Below are positions 36,114 through 56,110 of a stretch of DNA of 64,000 nucleotides, in pieces. The number at the start of each line of letters is the position of its first letter. Within the stretch, counting starts at the first letter, position 1. Source of the stretch: Chionoecetes opilio. Taxonomy: Eukaryota > Arthropoda > Malacostraca > Decapoda > Majidae. The position numbers and the translations under genes were made by a program. The DNA is taken from contig JACEEZ010002722.1 of the NCBI GenBank assembly GCA_016584305.1, positions 111,001 through 175,000 of the forward strand. Direction: 5' to 3'. The notes under the pieces were generated by a model that was not told the DNA's origin, ran no database searches, and worked only from the letters and a program-made list of their open reading frames with translations.

Positions 36114-36833
36114 ATCATTATACAGCGTATAAATGATCTGATTTCACACTACGCACTTTATAATTTACTATTTTCCTTCAAATATGAGCTATTATGGCTT
36201 TAAAAACTGTACAAAGTCGAAAATACCTCTAAGAGTCTCCGGAACAAAACCACAAATGCAAGTGAAGTTAATTGAAAAAAGTAAACTTAATTATTTTATT
36301 AATTAAAAATAAATTCTTACAAGGAGAATGGTATCGTGAAAAGCATGTTTAACATGGGGTAGAAATGTTATTATTCATCAAATGACTTCAAAGTGAATGT
36401 GTCAATGTGAGCCACTTTGAAATATTATTTTACAAGTAAGGATTAAAGACAGCTGCCATCGCATTACAGATTAAAATCTTTTCCCCCCCAGGGTTACAAG
36501 GTGGCCGCAGCTCGCCTCCCATAACATCCGGTGACCATCAGTTGGCGGCGCTGCACCTTTCTCGAACACCCCCAGGCAGAGACTCCCGGGTGGCAGGACA
36601 GGCTTCTGCACCGGCTGCCGCTGGTGAACAAATATCTTCCCGGTGTTAGTTCAACATTCTTCGCATGATACCATTGCTTCTGTAAAAAAGATTTTGAAAT
36701 TAATAAAAAAGTTAGGATGTAGTTATTTTTTTTTATATCTTTTCATTTGTGGTTTTATTCCGGAGACTCTTCGAGGTATTTTCGACTTAAGTGCGTAGTG
36801 TGAAATCAGATAATTTATACGTTGTATAATGAT
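36114..36833. repeat. Inverted repeat enclosing exon-like copy 2
   Basis: Left arm 36114-36256 and right arm 36746-36833 are inverted copies (~88 bp shared; the left arm has an extra ~55 bp). Shared blocks include CTGATTTCACACTACGCACTT and GAGTCTCCGGAA. The ~490-bp spacer contains the second exon-like frame. Confidence 0.75.
36492..36649 (+). CDS. Exon-like open frame, copy 2 of a tandem pair
   Basis: Second copy, with acceptor TTTTCCCCCCCAG and an open frame to TAG. It shares LQGG, TSGDHQLAALH, TPPGRDSRVAGQ and SAPA with copy 1 but has a different end. The unit spacing is about 660 bp and includes flanking sequence (ACAAGTAAGNATTAAAGACAG at ~35751 and ~36433). Confidence 0.3.
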
Positions 36834-36974
36834 CAGTAAATATGTACCAAGTTAATAAGTACTGCATCTGCGTATAGTATCAGACTTTTATGGTGCACAC
36901 AAAATACTCACATAATCCTGACGATTATTATCGATATGTACAGCTATTTTCATTATCTTATTTTTCGCGTGTGC

Positions 36975-37160
36975 CCATGAGGCTCATGCCGGCCCCCTCC
37001 GTCTGCTGCACTCGTCGTCGAAGGTAATGTTGATGGGCGAGTGTGGGTTGACTTCGGCCACTCGACGATAAATAAAAGATATCCACCCAGTGAGATTCAA
37101 ACTCGGGACACCAAGCTCACTACTTCCAGGCACTAACCACTCGGCCTCCGTGTAGGTAGT
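36975..37160 (-). mobile_element. tRNA-derived SINE
   Basis: Minus strand: an A-box-like TGGTTAGTGCCTGG and a B-box-like GAGTTTGAATCTC at tRNA spacing, preceded by GGAGGCCGAG. Same head as at 45905-46015 and 51327. Confidence 0.65.
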
Positions 37161-37599
37161 ACTGAAAAGAAACCTATCGTGTCACTGGAAATAGCAAACT
37201 TGAAAAAGATAATAGTATAAAGAATTTAGAAATGTATCATTCCCCAAACTTACCTACATGCCATAAATATAATAATTAGATATCAAAAGTACGTATGCTA
37301 AAATAAGAATCAGTGGCTTTATATAAATTAAATGGATTAGGAGACCACTGAATCTTATTTTTTGGGTAATAGGAAGTGGGTGTGTGCATATGAGAAAAAA
37401 TCAATATGAAAAAGGATTGTTAGAGGTGTGGATACAGTTTTTGACGTAGGAGCAGAACGTGTAACACTAGAAAGGTAGAATGAGGAAGAAATGAAGACTG
37501 GATCAATAGAGATGTGTGTAAGAACGAAAAGGCAGCAGGCCAGGACAAAATACCATGAGATGTATGAGAATGAGGGTGAATGCAGGAGTGAGAGTCAGC

Positions 37600-38400
37600 A
37601 GTGGCAAAATATACTAGTTGTTGCATGCGGATGATGTAGTGAATCAACCGAGTCTACTGAAGAGTTCCAGAGTCTATAAGACAGATATTATAAGTGAGTA
37701 TGGGAAGACTGGAGTAAGATTAATAAGTGAAAAAATTAGTTATGATTCTCAATTAATGACAGGTTGGAGAATGAGAGAAACACCATATGGAGATTGGGGA
37801 AGGCCGGATTTAAGCGGCCATGTGAATGTATCAGTTACATTTGGATGTCCATGAGTTCAAATTAATGCAAAAAAAATTAGTATGAAAAATCAATCAATTG
37901 AGTCAGTGGGTGGGTCAACTTAGGAGTGCAAGGCTAAGGACTCAAGTATTATGAGTTAAGAGAAGTACTGAAAAGTATGGCAATCACAAGCATTATGTAT
38001 GGTATGGATGTGATCGCATGAAACGAGAGTGGAATACAGAAATCACAAGTGGGACGGGATCTAGTAACGCAAATAACACTTATTGCTCTGTGGTACACAG
38101 AGGTAAAAGCTATGTGAAATTGAGAAGTGACATTTGATTAAACACATCTAGGGAGACATATGAAAGAAACTCTTAGATACAAAATTAGACTGAAACGAAT
38201 GGAGGACACAAAATCAGCACAAAATGTTTGCTTGGGTAATGAATGACAGTATAATAAAGATTGGTAATAAAATGTGCCATGTGTGTTACGTCAGAGGATG
38301 AAACGGAAGAACATTTAGTTCTAAAATGCAGAAGACAAGACATATTTAGACAATATAACTGCGTGGTTGCATGTGGTTTTGTTTGTTTTTTCTACTTTAC
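37600..38400 (+). mobile_element. Degenerate LINE remnant
   Basis: Broken frames contain LLHADDVV (a decayed YADD box, 37617-37640) and, near 38274-38345, CAMCVTSEDETEEHLVLKC, a zinc-knuckle pattern found at the end of some non-LTR ORFs. Stops and frameshifts are frequent. Confidence 0.55.
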
Positions 38401-38726
38401 TACGAAGGTTTGGACAATGAAGATAGGCTACTGATACTATCATGGTCAAAATTTATCATACAGGATTTATATTACATTCATACTCATACCTAGAAATTGC
38501 ATTTATCGTTTATATTTACACTGAATTCATTCTTCTTATTTGTGCATGCTTGTATGTATTACTTAATTGCGTACTGCAATACTTAAGTTTAAACTTCTAG
38601 AGCTTTATGAGCTTTCTAGCAGGGTTCCGTGATAAAATGGCTGTCGTTGAGATTATCATTCTAGGTAGTTAAGAGCTTTTCTTTTTCTTTTCTTAATGCT
38701 ATAGCTACAGCTTGAAGTGTTTAGAA

Positions 38727-39136
38727 CAGCGGTTCTTACCCTAGGGGGCGCGCCCCCTTACCAGGTAGGAGGGCGTACTATAATTACCTAGGGGGTCGTG
38801 AGCCAAGAGCAAAAGTGGAAGAACTGTCAAGTATTTAACATGAAGCTCGCTCGCGAGGGTGAGGGAAGAATGTCGGTACAGAGAAGAAAGTACGGGCGAT
38901 AAACTCTGCGGTGATGCTTTGCCATGTTTCACTAACTCAGGAGACTTGTGCAATATTATATTTTATTATTGCTATACAATAAAAGTTTTAAAAACACGCA
39001 TTTTTTCAGTTTTTCTTTCTGATTCAGGATTGTTTTGGAATAGCTTCTTTGAAGAAGTGAAAGGAAGGGGCGGAGGCATGGAGACAAGGACCAACTACTA
39101 AAGGGGGCGTGGTGGTAAAAAGGTTAAGAAACACTG
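38727..39136. mobile_element. hAT-type MITE, 410 bp
   Basis: It begins CAGCGGTTCTTACCCT and ends AGGTTAAGAAACACTG, the usual hAT CAG(T)GGTTCTTAACC ends. The flanks GTTTAGAA and GTTTAAAG resemble an aged 8-bp duplication (two mismatches). No transposase. Confidence 0.7.
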
Positions 39137-39149
39137 GTTTAAAGAATTA

Positions 39150-40170
39150 TTTTTAATCAAAAGGTATGCATAACTAACAATATACTACCTCTGATCAGTC
39201 ATTTATAAAGATAATAAGACTTGGGTTCTTTTCAAAGATGGCCCACTAGACGACGACGGGCACCTCCCACATTTGTAGGCAAACCTTGATTTCCGACAAA
39301 AACGAGTGCCAGACAAATTAAATACGCAGCAAAACTTATCAGAAATCAATAGTTTCGTCTTCAAAATAGGTGAATACCCACTACCAAAAGAAAAAAGTTT
39401 ACCCCCCTTTCTTCGTCCTTCCTGAGCCACCCAGTGCGCTGCATCACGATGGTGGGGAGAGGGAGGGGCACAGCAACGGTGGTGAGGCAGCAGTGTTTAC
39501 GTTATGACATGAATATTCCCCAGCTTGCATGAAGCCCCGAAAATAGATTTACTAATGTGCAAGTAAATTAATAGCAAGGCAGAATACGATCAAATACTAT
39601 ACCATATAAGGCACAGGTGACAAGAATCAATCAACTTTCAATCATCGTGTCTCGAGTTGTTGCATCGCATCTTAAAAAGGCTTTCCTACATAATCTGTTG
39701 TAAGCCACACCTTTTTTTTATTCAACCGTCACCATCATTAAAAGACTCAAAAGATACTTATGGACTCCCTATATGTCCTTGAGTATTTGATTTCCCTAGT
39801 TTTATTAATCTCTTGCAAGAGTGATTTCAGCTTATCATGAAGCCCAGACTTCGGCTAATACCTACAGTATATCACAATTTCAGCGCCATTAACTTTCACC
39901 TCGGCAGTTCTATTTTCTCTACCCATGCATCATCTCGCTCCTAGCTGCTGCTCCTCTCTCAAATCTCCTAACTTACGTTCATCTTACTTCTAATACTCCT
40001 AATCTTTCCCTCCTGCTATGTTGTGACTTGCCATACACAAACCAGCCAGCCATGAATACACTGACCTGTTATGGTTATGATGACATCAACAGGTGATTAT
40101 GTGAACCTTCAGTCCCTGCTGGTGTGAGGCATCGCTGACGCAGGGGAACCATCGAAATCTTGGGCCTGGA
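39150..40170. other. Intergenic DNA
   Basis: No gene or clear repeat recognised. Confidence 0.35.
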
Positions 40171-40174
40171 AAGA

Positions 40175-40795
40175 TTAAGGTGGATGTAAGGTGAGGTGGA
40201 GATGAGTGGAGATTGAGGTGGAGATAAGCTTGAGATGAGTGGAGATTAAGGTGGAGATAAGCTTGAGATGAGTGGAGATTAAGGTGGAGATAAGCTTGAG
40301 ATGAGTGGAGATTAAGGTGGAGATAAGCTTGAGATGAGTGGAGATTAAGGTGGAGATAAGCTGGAGATGAGTGGAGATTAAGGTGGAGATAAGCTGAAGA
40401 TGAGAGGAGATTAAGGTGGAGATGAGTGGAAATTAAGATGGAGATAAGCTGGAGATGAGTGGAGATTAAGGTGGAGATAAGCTGGAGATGAGAGGAGATT
40501 AAGGTGGAGATAAGCTGGAGATGAGTGGAGATAAACTGGAGATGAGAGGAGATTAAGGTGGAGATAAGCTGGAGATTAAGGTGGAGATAAGCTGGAGATG
40601 AGTGGAGATAAGCTGGAGATGAGTGGAGATTAAGCTGGAGATAAGCTGGAGATGAGTGGAGATTAAGCTGGAGATGAGTGGAGATTAAGCTGGAGATAAG
40701 CTGGAGATGAGTGGAGATTAAGCTGGAGATAAGCTGGAGATGAGTGGAGATTAAGGTAGAGATGAATAGATATTAAGGTGAGGGGGAGATGAGTG
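40175..40795. repeat. GAGAT-based minisatellite, ~33-bp higher-order unit
   Basis: Units such as GGAGATAAGCTGGAGATGAG then TGGAGATTAAGGT repeat about 18 times, with local variants. It ends ~530 bp before the MINPP start codon. Confidence 0.9.
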
Positions 40796-41323
40796 GATTT
40801 TAACGGTTGTGCCCACCCAGGTGATCCCCATTAATAGATACCTAGCTATAGCTACTGTTACCAACTCAAAGAACACCAAGAAGTAAGATCTTTAGATGGG
40901 GACAAAACTTATAAATGTCTGAAGATACATTGTAGCTCATAATCCAGCTATGAACCATTAGCGTGTGTTAACTAAAGTGCTCCCTACAAACGTAGGTATG
41001 TGGCCGAAGAGGCGAAGACTGGCTTGCGGTGGCAACTGGCGAGTCTCTACAGCCACAGGTAGACTCTAGGCATTAGGCAACTGTAGCACATTAGTAGTGT
41101 CCTGCCAGACGTGTAGGCTACGTACGCATTCGCTCTCATAGGTGAGTGTTTGACTGTGTTCACATATTTCATTTTATCATGGAACTTATCCTACATTAAT
41201 CGGAAGTCCCGTGGAAATATTGATATTGATTACTCTACATAATACCGTGGTTGAGAGGTGGAGGCTACAACTCGCTTCATCTACTGATAACCGCAATAAT
41301 GTACCTACCTATATAGGGCTTGA

Positions 41324-49540
<8,217 letters not shown>

Positions 49541-50460
49541 AGCAGAGCTGTCCTTGAGCCCTGTCTGTTTGACCTGCATTGCCTAGTAGGTTTGGTTTTT
49601 GGTTGGTGCAGTTGTGTAGTGGTTAGCTTGTCACAATTACGAATCTTCGGGCCTCTGGGGAATCCTGGGCATGGGAGATGGCGTTGCACAATGATCAATT
49701 ATAGGGAAAAAATAATGGAAACTTGGACAAGAGCAAATGGTGACGAGTCGTATATCACCCAGATCAAAAGATTTTAAAGATTATAATACTAGCTGAGAGT
49801 TCAAAGAGATAGGGTTGAGCGCAGAGGCAACGGACGTAGAGGTTGTATGCTTGTAACCTTATAGGCTATGCAGAAAAGGGTAGAGGGAGTGGTGGTGGAG
49901 GATGTGCCAAACTACCATCATAAATAGCTTAATTGATAATAATTTGCTTTCTGGTCTGGTTGTCAGAGTGCGGCACTTATCCCTTTTTCCATGATGTCTC
50001 CAATTTCCTACATGCTTCTTATACACCACCTCCAACGCAACCATTTATTTTCATCAGGTTTCTATCTACTCATTAATTAAATCTTAAAGGAGGATGAACA
50101 CGAATATATTTTATGCCAGCTATTCCGTCCCGGTCTCGAACTGAGGTTCGGGATATGACAGCCAACCACTACATGAATACCGGAGAATTATTGGTGATAG
50201 ATTATTATCAAGGGAAATTATATAATGAATTTACAATCCGTAAACCTTCTTGACATCGTGATCACTTTAGTAATGAATTAAGTAGTTTTATTTTAATTGA
50301 TATTTTGCAAGATGACATGATATGTAATGAATTTGGTCTATAAAAAAAAGTGAAAATAATAAGAGTGTTTGCTGGATACCTTCCCGCTGAACTACCTGCA
50401 AATGATGTCTTACGGAAAAAATGAAAGTGTCTTAATATTAATTGCTTAACATCATCTGTG
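49541..50460. other. MINPP 3' flank and intergenic DNA
   Basis: No gene is seen. A tRNA-like SINE fragment on the minus strand lies at about 50128-50190 (GGTCTCGAACTGAGG as B box; CAACCACTACATGAA as A box). Confidence 0.4.
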
Positions 50461-50522
50461 TGGCATCAGGCACTCAACACGATCTGCTCCCCCGCGCCGC
50501 CTCGACTCGTTGAGGAGAGAAG

Positions 50523-50740
50523 ATGGGAAAAGTCGGACGAGAGGTTGATAACACATGCTACGCTGCAGTGGCCAGGGCAGACATTCAGAAAGAGTTAAAG
50601 GGCACAGTGTTTAGCTTAACTAACTTCCTCTATTTGTACAACCCGGAAGTCGCGGGGATTCTGGTACGAGATATGGCATGGCGCTACGGTGTCACTATGG
50701 GTGATCTTTTCCGCTTGATAATCTCTCTATTCGTAACTGG
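50523..50740 (+). CDS. Unrecognised open frame (possible exon)
   Basis: From ATG 50523 the frame encodes a plausible globular sequence (ADIQKELKGTVFSLTNFLYL, VRDMAWRYGVTMGDLFRLI). After about 50750 it runs into a reversed SINE, so only the first ~73 codons could be genuine. A possible acceptor lies at 50468 (GTGTGGCATCAG). A GT near 50734 could be a donor. Function unknown. Confidence 0.3.
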
Positions 50741-50749
50741 TCTTCCTGC

Positions 50750-50865
50750 CATTTGGGGGAAGCAACCACCCCGGGAGGCGGGTCACAAACCCCGGCTAAC
50801 ACCCGATACCCATCACGGCTGGATGGACAAGGGCTTGGGGTTTTATTAAGGAAAAGGGAGCCATT
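50750..50865 (-). mobile_element. Truncated Val-tRNA-type SINE (family A)
   Basis: The reverse complement contains GGGTATCGGGTGTTAGCCGG and TGACCCGCCTCCCGGGGTGG, as in the full copies at 53392 and 61276. Confidence 0.75.
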
Positions 50866-51250
50866 ATACCTTCAGTCTGATGCGTGGCGGTTAGTGGCAG
50901 CTACCCGCCGGGCTGGTGAAGCGAGGTGGTCTCGGTCAGGGTCTCGGTGAGGTGCCGCCGTTCACCACTCGGCCCATCACCCCATAATAAACTCACCACG
51001 AGTGTAGGAGATAGGTTTAAGGCCTAATTTAATTTGTATACTTGCCCTGTTCAGTTCTTGAGTCAGAAAACATCATATATACTCAATTTATGAGTATTTT
51101 TATGTATATTGCGTGCTCTACAACTGCCTAGAGGCAGTTGCCTGGTTTTGACAGCTCAACGTCTGGTTATTCACACACACACCTTCCGAGAAGGTGAAAC
51201 CTATCGATCACACGTCCAGGCATATATGAATTATATCCATGTATTTGTTT

Positions 51251-51251
51251 A

Positions 51252-51316
<65 letters not shown>
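51251..51316. repeat. (AT)n microsatellite
   Basis: About 65 bp of TA repeat immediately before a SINE head. Confidence 0.95.
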
Positions 51317-51320
<4 letters not shown>

Positions 51321-51324
51321 TTAA

Positions 51325-51790
51325 GGGGAGGCGGTGGTCGAGTGGATAGCGTCTTAGAGTGGTGAACTCGAGGTCGCAAGTTCGCATCCCGCCGGGGGCA
51401 ACTCTTTCGGCCATCTTAAACGCGATGGACGGTGGATTAGAACCTGGTATAAGTGGTGACTTATAGGTGGTTATATAGGTGGTTATAGTGGTGAGCACAA
51501 AGTCCCGAGTTCAAGTCCCGCCAGGAGCAACCTGATCGAAACCTCCATCGTCGAGTGGCCGAAAATACCCACATGCTGCCCATCAACCTCACCTTCGGAA
51601 TTCGACTGCGACTGCAAGTGCGCCGGAGGGCACCAGGGGACAGCATGAACCTCAAATCAAATAATCACTATAAAAGACCAGCCTGCGCCACCACGGGCGA
51701 GGGCCAACCATCACAGCCCTCCAGAATATGCTGGGCCAACCACCTGAGCCCTCAAGGAAAGAAGATAAAACCTAAGGAAGGAAGATAATA
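51325..51790 (+). mobile_element. tRNA-derived SINE (composite, two tRNA-like heads)
   Basis: First head: GGCGGTGGTCGAGTGGATAG (A box) and GCAAGTTCGCATCCC (B box). A second tRNA-like segment has B box GAGTTCAAGTCCCG at about 51508. The 3' part (GGGCGAGGGCCAACCATCAC...) matches the SINE at 27284. It ends in a GAAGATAA-rich tail. SINE heads like these are not functional tRNA genes. Confidence 0.75.
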
Positions 51791-52224
51791 TATAGTCTAC
51801 TACTACTTCCTAGATATAGGAAGATAATAAATAGCCTACAATCGCTATAGGTTGTTTGCACATACGTCACGAATGTTCCCAAATGCCAACAAACATACAA
51901 CGAATTTCAGTATAACTGAGGGAAACTTTTCAATACTGTACGTGTACGTACTAGTACATGTACAATCATGTAATGAAGACCTTAATGGTCGTTCATGCAC
52001 TTACCAGGGGTGTGCAATGTGGATGTCTGCCAGTCAGGAGGGGCGCCGCAGCTCGTCCATCTTCTCCTCAGTGGGGTTAAAAGGTCAAGATTGGATAAGT
52101 TTACCTTGCCAAGGTACTGGTATGTAGGTGTTGCATGATGACGTTTGGGTCTGTAGAGGTAAAACCAGTAAGACGCCTTAATCGGCGAAGGACGAGCGAG
52201 CCGGTAGAAACCCGATAGCAAGGA

Positions 52225-52595
52225 AATTTGTCTGTAGGCGAGAATAGGGATTGAATGGGGCTATCAGATGGCGAAGACCGCTTGTCAATAAGAAGCGGGA
52301 TTCCAAAGATATAAGCTCCTGAAAAGCGTGATGGTCGGTCGGTCGGGTCGGGTCGGCCGCTTATATGTGAGAAAAATCCCGTATCCAGTGAGGACTCGCG
52401 AGCGCTTCGCGCTCGCTCGTAAAAATTTGTCTGTAGGCGCGAATAGGGATTGAATGGGGCTATTAGATGGCGAAGACCGCTTGTCAATCGAAAGCGAGAT
52501 TCCAAAGATATAAGCTCCTGAAAAGCGTGATGGTCGGTCGGTCGGGTCGGCCGCTTATATGTGAGAAAAATCCCGTATCCGGTGAGGACTCGCAA
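52225..52595. repeat. Tandem duplication, ~199-bp period
   Basis: AATTTGTCTGTAGGCG starts each copy (52225 and 52424). Both carry ATGGTCGGTCGGTCGGGTCGG and end CCCGTATCC(A/G)GTGAGGACTCGC. The join contains a GCGAGCGC/GCGCTCGC palindrome (52397-52418). Confidence 0.85.
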
Positions 52596-52599
52596 CAAA

Positions 52600-53286
52600 C
52601 CTTAGTAACAAAACATAGACATGATTATATCAAGACTAATCAAGGCATTGACCAATGTTGACATTAACATTAATCAAACTACTGTATAAGGAATCAACTT
52701 GTATACCTCAACCATTAACTCTGCACCGGCAACTAGCGAAATTAATGATGGATGAAACAAAGGATGAAATAATTTCTTATGACTGCGAGGAAACACACGG
52801 ACGTATACACCAAATAACCCTAAAAAGTGAATAATACTCTAGGACTATTCGAATGACAGAAGCCCTCCCTCCCTTAATCATATCATATTCCTCACGATTT
52901 TTTTTCATCAAACATCTCCATCCCCGCATCTAACCTCATTCTTTGGCTATAACCATAATCAATGCCATCAATCACACTTTAGACGCACCCCTACATTTAG
53001 ACTACCATCGCCCCTGCACTACTGCGTTAGTCACTCCTGTTGATTATAATAATCCGGGGTCTACGAGACAGTTCCTCTGAGTTACTGTGATTGCAGGGTG
53101 TGAAGGTTTAGGTGGTAGCCTACCCGCTGGTTGTTTTCCTTTAGAGTTTTAATAACCTCTAAAAGTAATGGAACCTTAAAAAATAAAATCCTTCACGACT
53201 TACAGGGGTAATGGGGGAAATAGCGACTAGCGATTATTGCAAATCTACTACACTAACCCTCTTGTATTGACTGGTTGACCAAAGCG
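52600..53286. other. Intergenic DNA
   Basis: No gene or repeat family recognised. Confidence 0.35.
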
Positions 53287-53391
53287 CGCGCGCACACACA
53301 CACACGCACGCACGCACACACACACACACACACATATACACCCACCCACACCCACCCATACATACGAACACACACACACACACACACACAC

Positions 53392-53672
53392 GGAAGGGTA
53401 CTCCGTAGTGTAGGGGTTAGCACGCTCGGTTCACAACCGAGAAATCCCGGGTTCAATCCCCGGGCGGAGCGAAGACAGACGGGCGGTCTTCTTACAACCC
53501 TAGCCCCTGTCCACCCAGCAGTGAATGGGTACCGGGCGTTAGCCGGGGGGTTGTGACCCGCCTCCCGGGGTGGTGGCTTCGGCTAACACTAAGGATGAAT
53601 GATAAAAAATGTAGCTATGGAGACGGGGCCATACGAACGTTGCTCAGGCCCTGTAAAATACAACTAGATGAA
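53392..53672 (+). mobile_element. Val(CAC)-tRNA-derived SINE, family A, copy 1
   Basis: The head folds as a tRNA: CTCGG/CCGAG anticodon stem with loop TTCACAA (anticodon CAC), and B box GGGTTCAATCCCC. The body follows with GACAGACGGGCGGTCTTC and ends AAAATACAACTAGATGAA. It starts directly at the end of an (AC)n tract (53287-53391) and its end runs into AC-rich DNA. It is a retroposon, not a tRNA gene. Confidence 0.88.
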
Positions 53673-53726
53673 TACACAAACACACACAACACACACGCAC
53701 CACACACGATGGTCGGTATACACCGC

Positions 53727-54012
53727 GCGATGGTCAACTCGATAGCGCGCTGAACTGCCATTCTGTGGTAGCCGGTTCGAATCCTCGCTGCTCCCGGGGA
53801 TTTTTCACTGACAAATGCGGGCGGTTACTGTCCCCAATGAGCAAGGGGATGGATGTGTGTGAGGTCCCAGCATTACCCAAAGATCGGTAATAATGAGCTC
53901 CAAGCTCGCACCGACAGGGTGAAACTGGCGATCACGAGCCAGTTCGCGTGGACAAGACCATGGGTGACTAACACGCACGCACACACACACATACACACAC
54001 ATACACACACAA
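53727..54012 (+). mobile_element. Second tRNA-derived SINE, family B, with AC-rich tail, copy 1
   Basis: A-box-like CTCGATAGCGCGCTGAAC, B box GCCGGTTCGAATCCTC. The body shares CCCCAATGAGCAAGGGGATG, GGCGATCACGAG and GTGGACAAGACCATGGGTGA with 60945-61160. Both copies pass directly into (AC)n. Confidence 0.82.
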
Positions 54013-54840
54013 AGTACAGCATATCACTTTTAGCCCTGTTGCTCATAAACACACAACGTAATCTGAATAATGCTGAATAATGCATCTAGCTGCTGATATC
54101 CTTTATGTTCAGCCCCTTTGCTCCTTCAAGTACTTCATCATCACTGTATGATTTCTAAAGAGGCCAGCGTGTGGAATGTTGAGCCAGAGGATAATATAAT
54201 GGTATTTTTATATTCTATCCTTGGTTGATCCGTAAATGCCGAAATCTACATAGTACTATATGTATGCGGCCTCAGTTGTGAAATACTGAATAAGTGCTTG
54301 TAGTCTTTTGTAAATCGAAAAGTCATGTATATTTACGGTACGAAAACACGTTATTCATATTGAAGGCAAATTAATCGTTTGGAATGTGTTTCAAGTCTTT
54401 TATAATCGTTATTGAAAACAGTGCTAACCACCGAAAACTGAAGTCACTAAACGTTTCAAAGTTTATATGTTCGTTTTTCGCAGTGAAACAAAAAATCTGG
54501 TCAAATAAAAAGCCATTACTACACAAGACGTCTTCCACCCCTGTCCCCACGCACTGCACACTGCACTACATATTAACGCTTCCCACGCTATACTATATAT
54601 ACTGCTACTCCTCCCACTCCTGCTGCTCAATTATTAATCACTGCCTCATGGGTGAAATTCTCTATGATTAATGATAAGCAAATTAATGGCTTCAGCAGAG
54701 CGAGTCCATGGCAAGCTGCTGGGGTGTGTGTATGGAATGCGTTAATTGGGATCGCCAGTTAAGCGCAAAAATGAAACACGCACCCAATATTTGGCGGCGT
54801 GGTTTTGAAAATGATAGCCGTGGGCATTTCATCTTGTAAT
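54013..54840. other. Intergenic AT-rich DNA
   Basis: No gene or repeat recognised. Confidence 0.35.
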
Positions 54841-54910
54841 ATATATTTCTTTAGTACACGCTGTGAGGACGGATACACACACACACACATACACACACAC
54901 ACACACACAG

Positions 54911-55205
54911 TACAGAATGGGTACTCCGTCATGTAGTGGTAAGCACGCTCGGTTCACACCTGAGAAATCCCGGGTTGAAAACCCGGGCGGAGCGAGAATG
55001 ATGGGCGGTCTCCTTAAAACCCGAGCCCCTGTCCACCCAGCAGTAAATGGGTACCGGGTGTTAGCTTGGGTTTGTGAACCCCCTCCAGGGGTTTTTTGGC
55101 TTCGGCCAACACTAAGAACTAAGGAAACAAAATAAAAATAAAAATGTAGAAATGGAGACGGGACCATACGAGTGTAGCTCAGTCCCTGTAAAATACAACT
55201 AGGTA
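54911..55205 (+). mobile_element. Val-tRNA-derived SINE, family A, copy 2
   Basis: Follows an (AC)n tract (54876-54910) and is followed by another (from 55208). The head is more diverged (B box GGGTTGAAAACCC). The body and the AAATACAACTAGGTAAA end match the other copies. Confidence 0.85.
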
Positions 55206-55207
<2 letters not shown>

Positions 55208-55246
<39 letters not shown>

Positions 55247-55258
55247 GCACGCATGCAT

Positions 55259-55325
<67 letters not shown>

Positions 55326-55348
55326 CACAGACACACACACACACACAC
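55208..55348. repeat. Compound (AC)n(ACGC)n microsatellite
   Basis: AC repeat, then ~80 bp of ACGC units, then AC again, starting 3 bp after the SINE end. Confidence 0.96.
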
Positions 55349-55739
55349 AGATACGTGGATAGATAGATGTTTACTGACTACAACTTGATAAATACTTGTA
55401 CAGTGATTACATTAAATCAACTGAAATACCTTCAATCATTAAAAATCTTCACATAAAAATGAAGAGCTGTAGTCCATCAGAAAGTTGCATTATTGTAATT
55501 CTTCTCTTTTTGATAAGTGTAATGAAACGAATAAATTTGAAGGCCATACTTATGACACACTAAGTATGGAGGACACTTGATATGATTGATATACCACAAA
55601 GGTGCGACGACTCGGCTCCCTTTTATCTGTCGAGGAAGCTTTTTTCTTAACTGGATTGGAATTTGAATGGGTTTGAATGGAATGGATTGCCTCAGCCCAT
55701 CCATATTTTGTGAGGAAATCTTTCCCTGAGGCTTGTGGA

Positions 55740-56110
55740 AGGGTCTTCTTCATTTTTCTTTTCATGTGCTTGGGCAGGAAGCCTCCTTTTTATCCTTCCA
55801 TGTGGTGGGGAGGCATCGTTCCTTTGTGGCAGGAGGAAGGACCTCTCGTGTGATGAGAGGGAGGACGTTTTTCCCCTGTGGAGGAAGGGAAGAATTTTTT
55901 GTCATGGGGATTGGAGACAATCTTTTTTCATTTTTGTCATACGGAAAGGATGTTTTGTGTCTTTGATAGAAGGGAAGACCTGCTCGATCAGAAACTGTTT
56001 ATCCTCTGGTAAAAGGGAGAATTTTTCGTTGCAAGAAGAAGTCGTGTTTTCTTTAGTCTTATGCCACAGCGGATGGGAAGATATTTTTTTACCCTTGTGA
56101 AGGACCACGA
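55740..56110. repeat. Very degenerate ~27-bp tandem repeat
   Basis: The motif GGAAGGGA(A)GA-T(n)-TGTGG recurs about every 26-28 bp for some 12 units with much variation. The open frames here are probably a by-product. Confidence 0.45.

Noticed and set aside
40175..40795. CRISPR-like array
   Set aside because: Repeats are contiguous with no unique spacers, and the DNA is eukaryotic.
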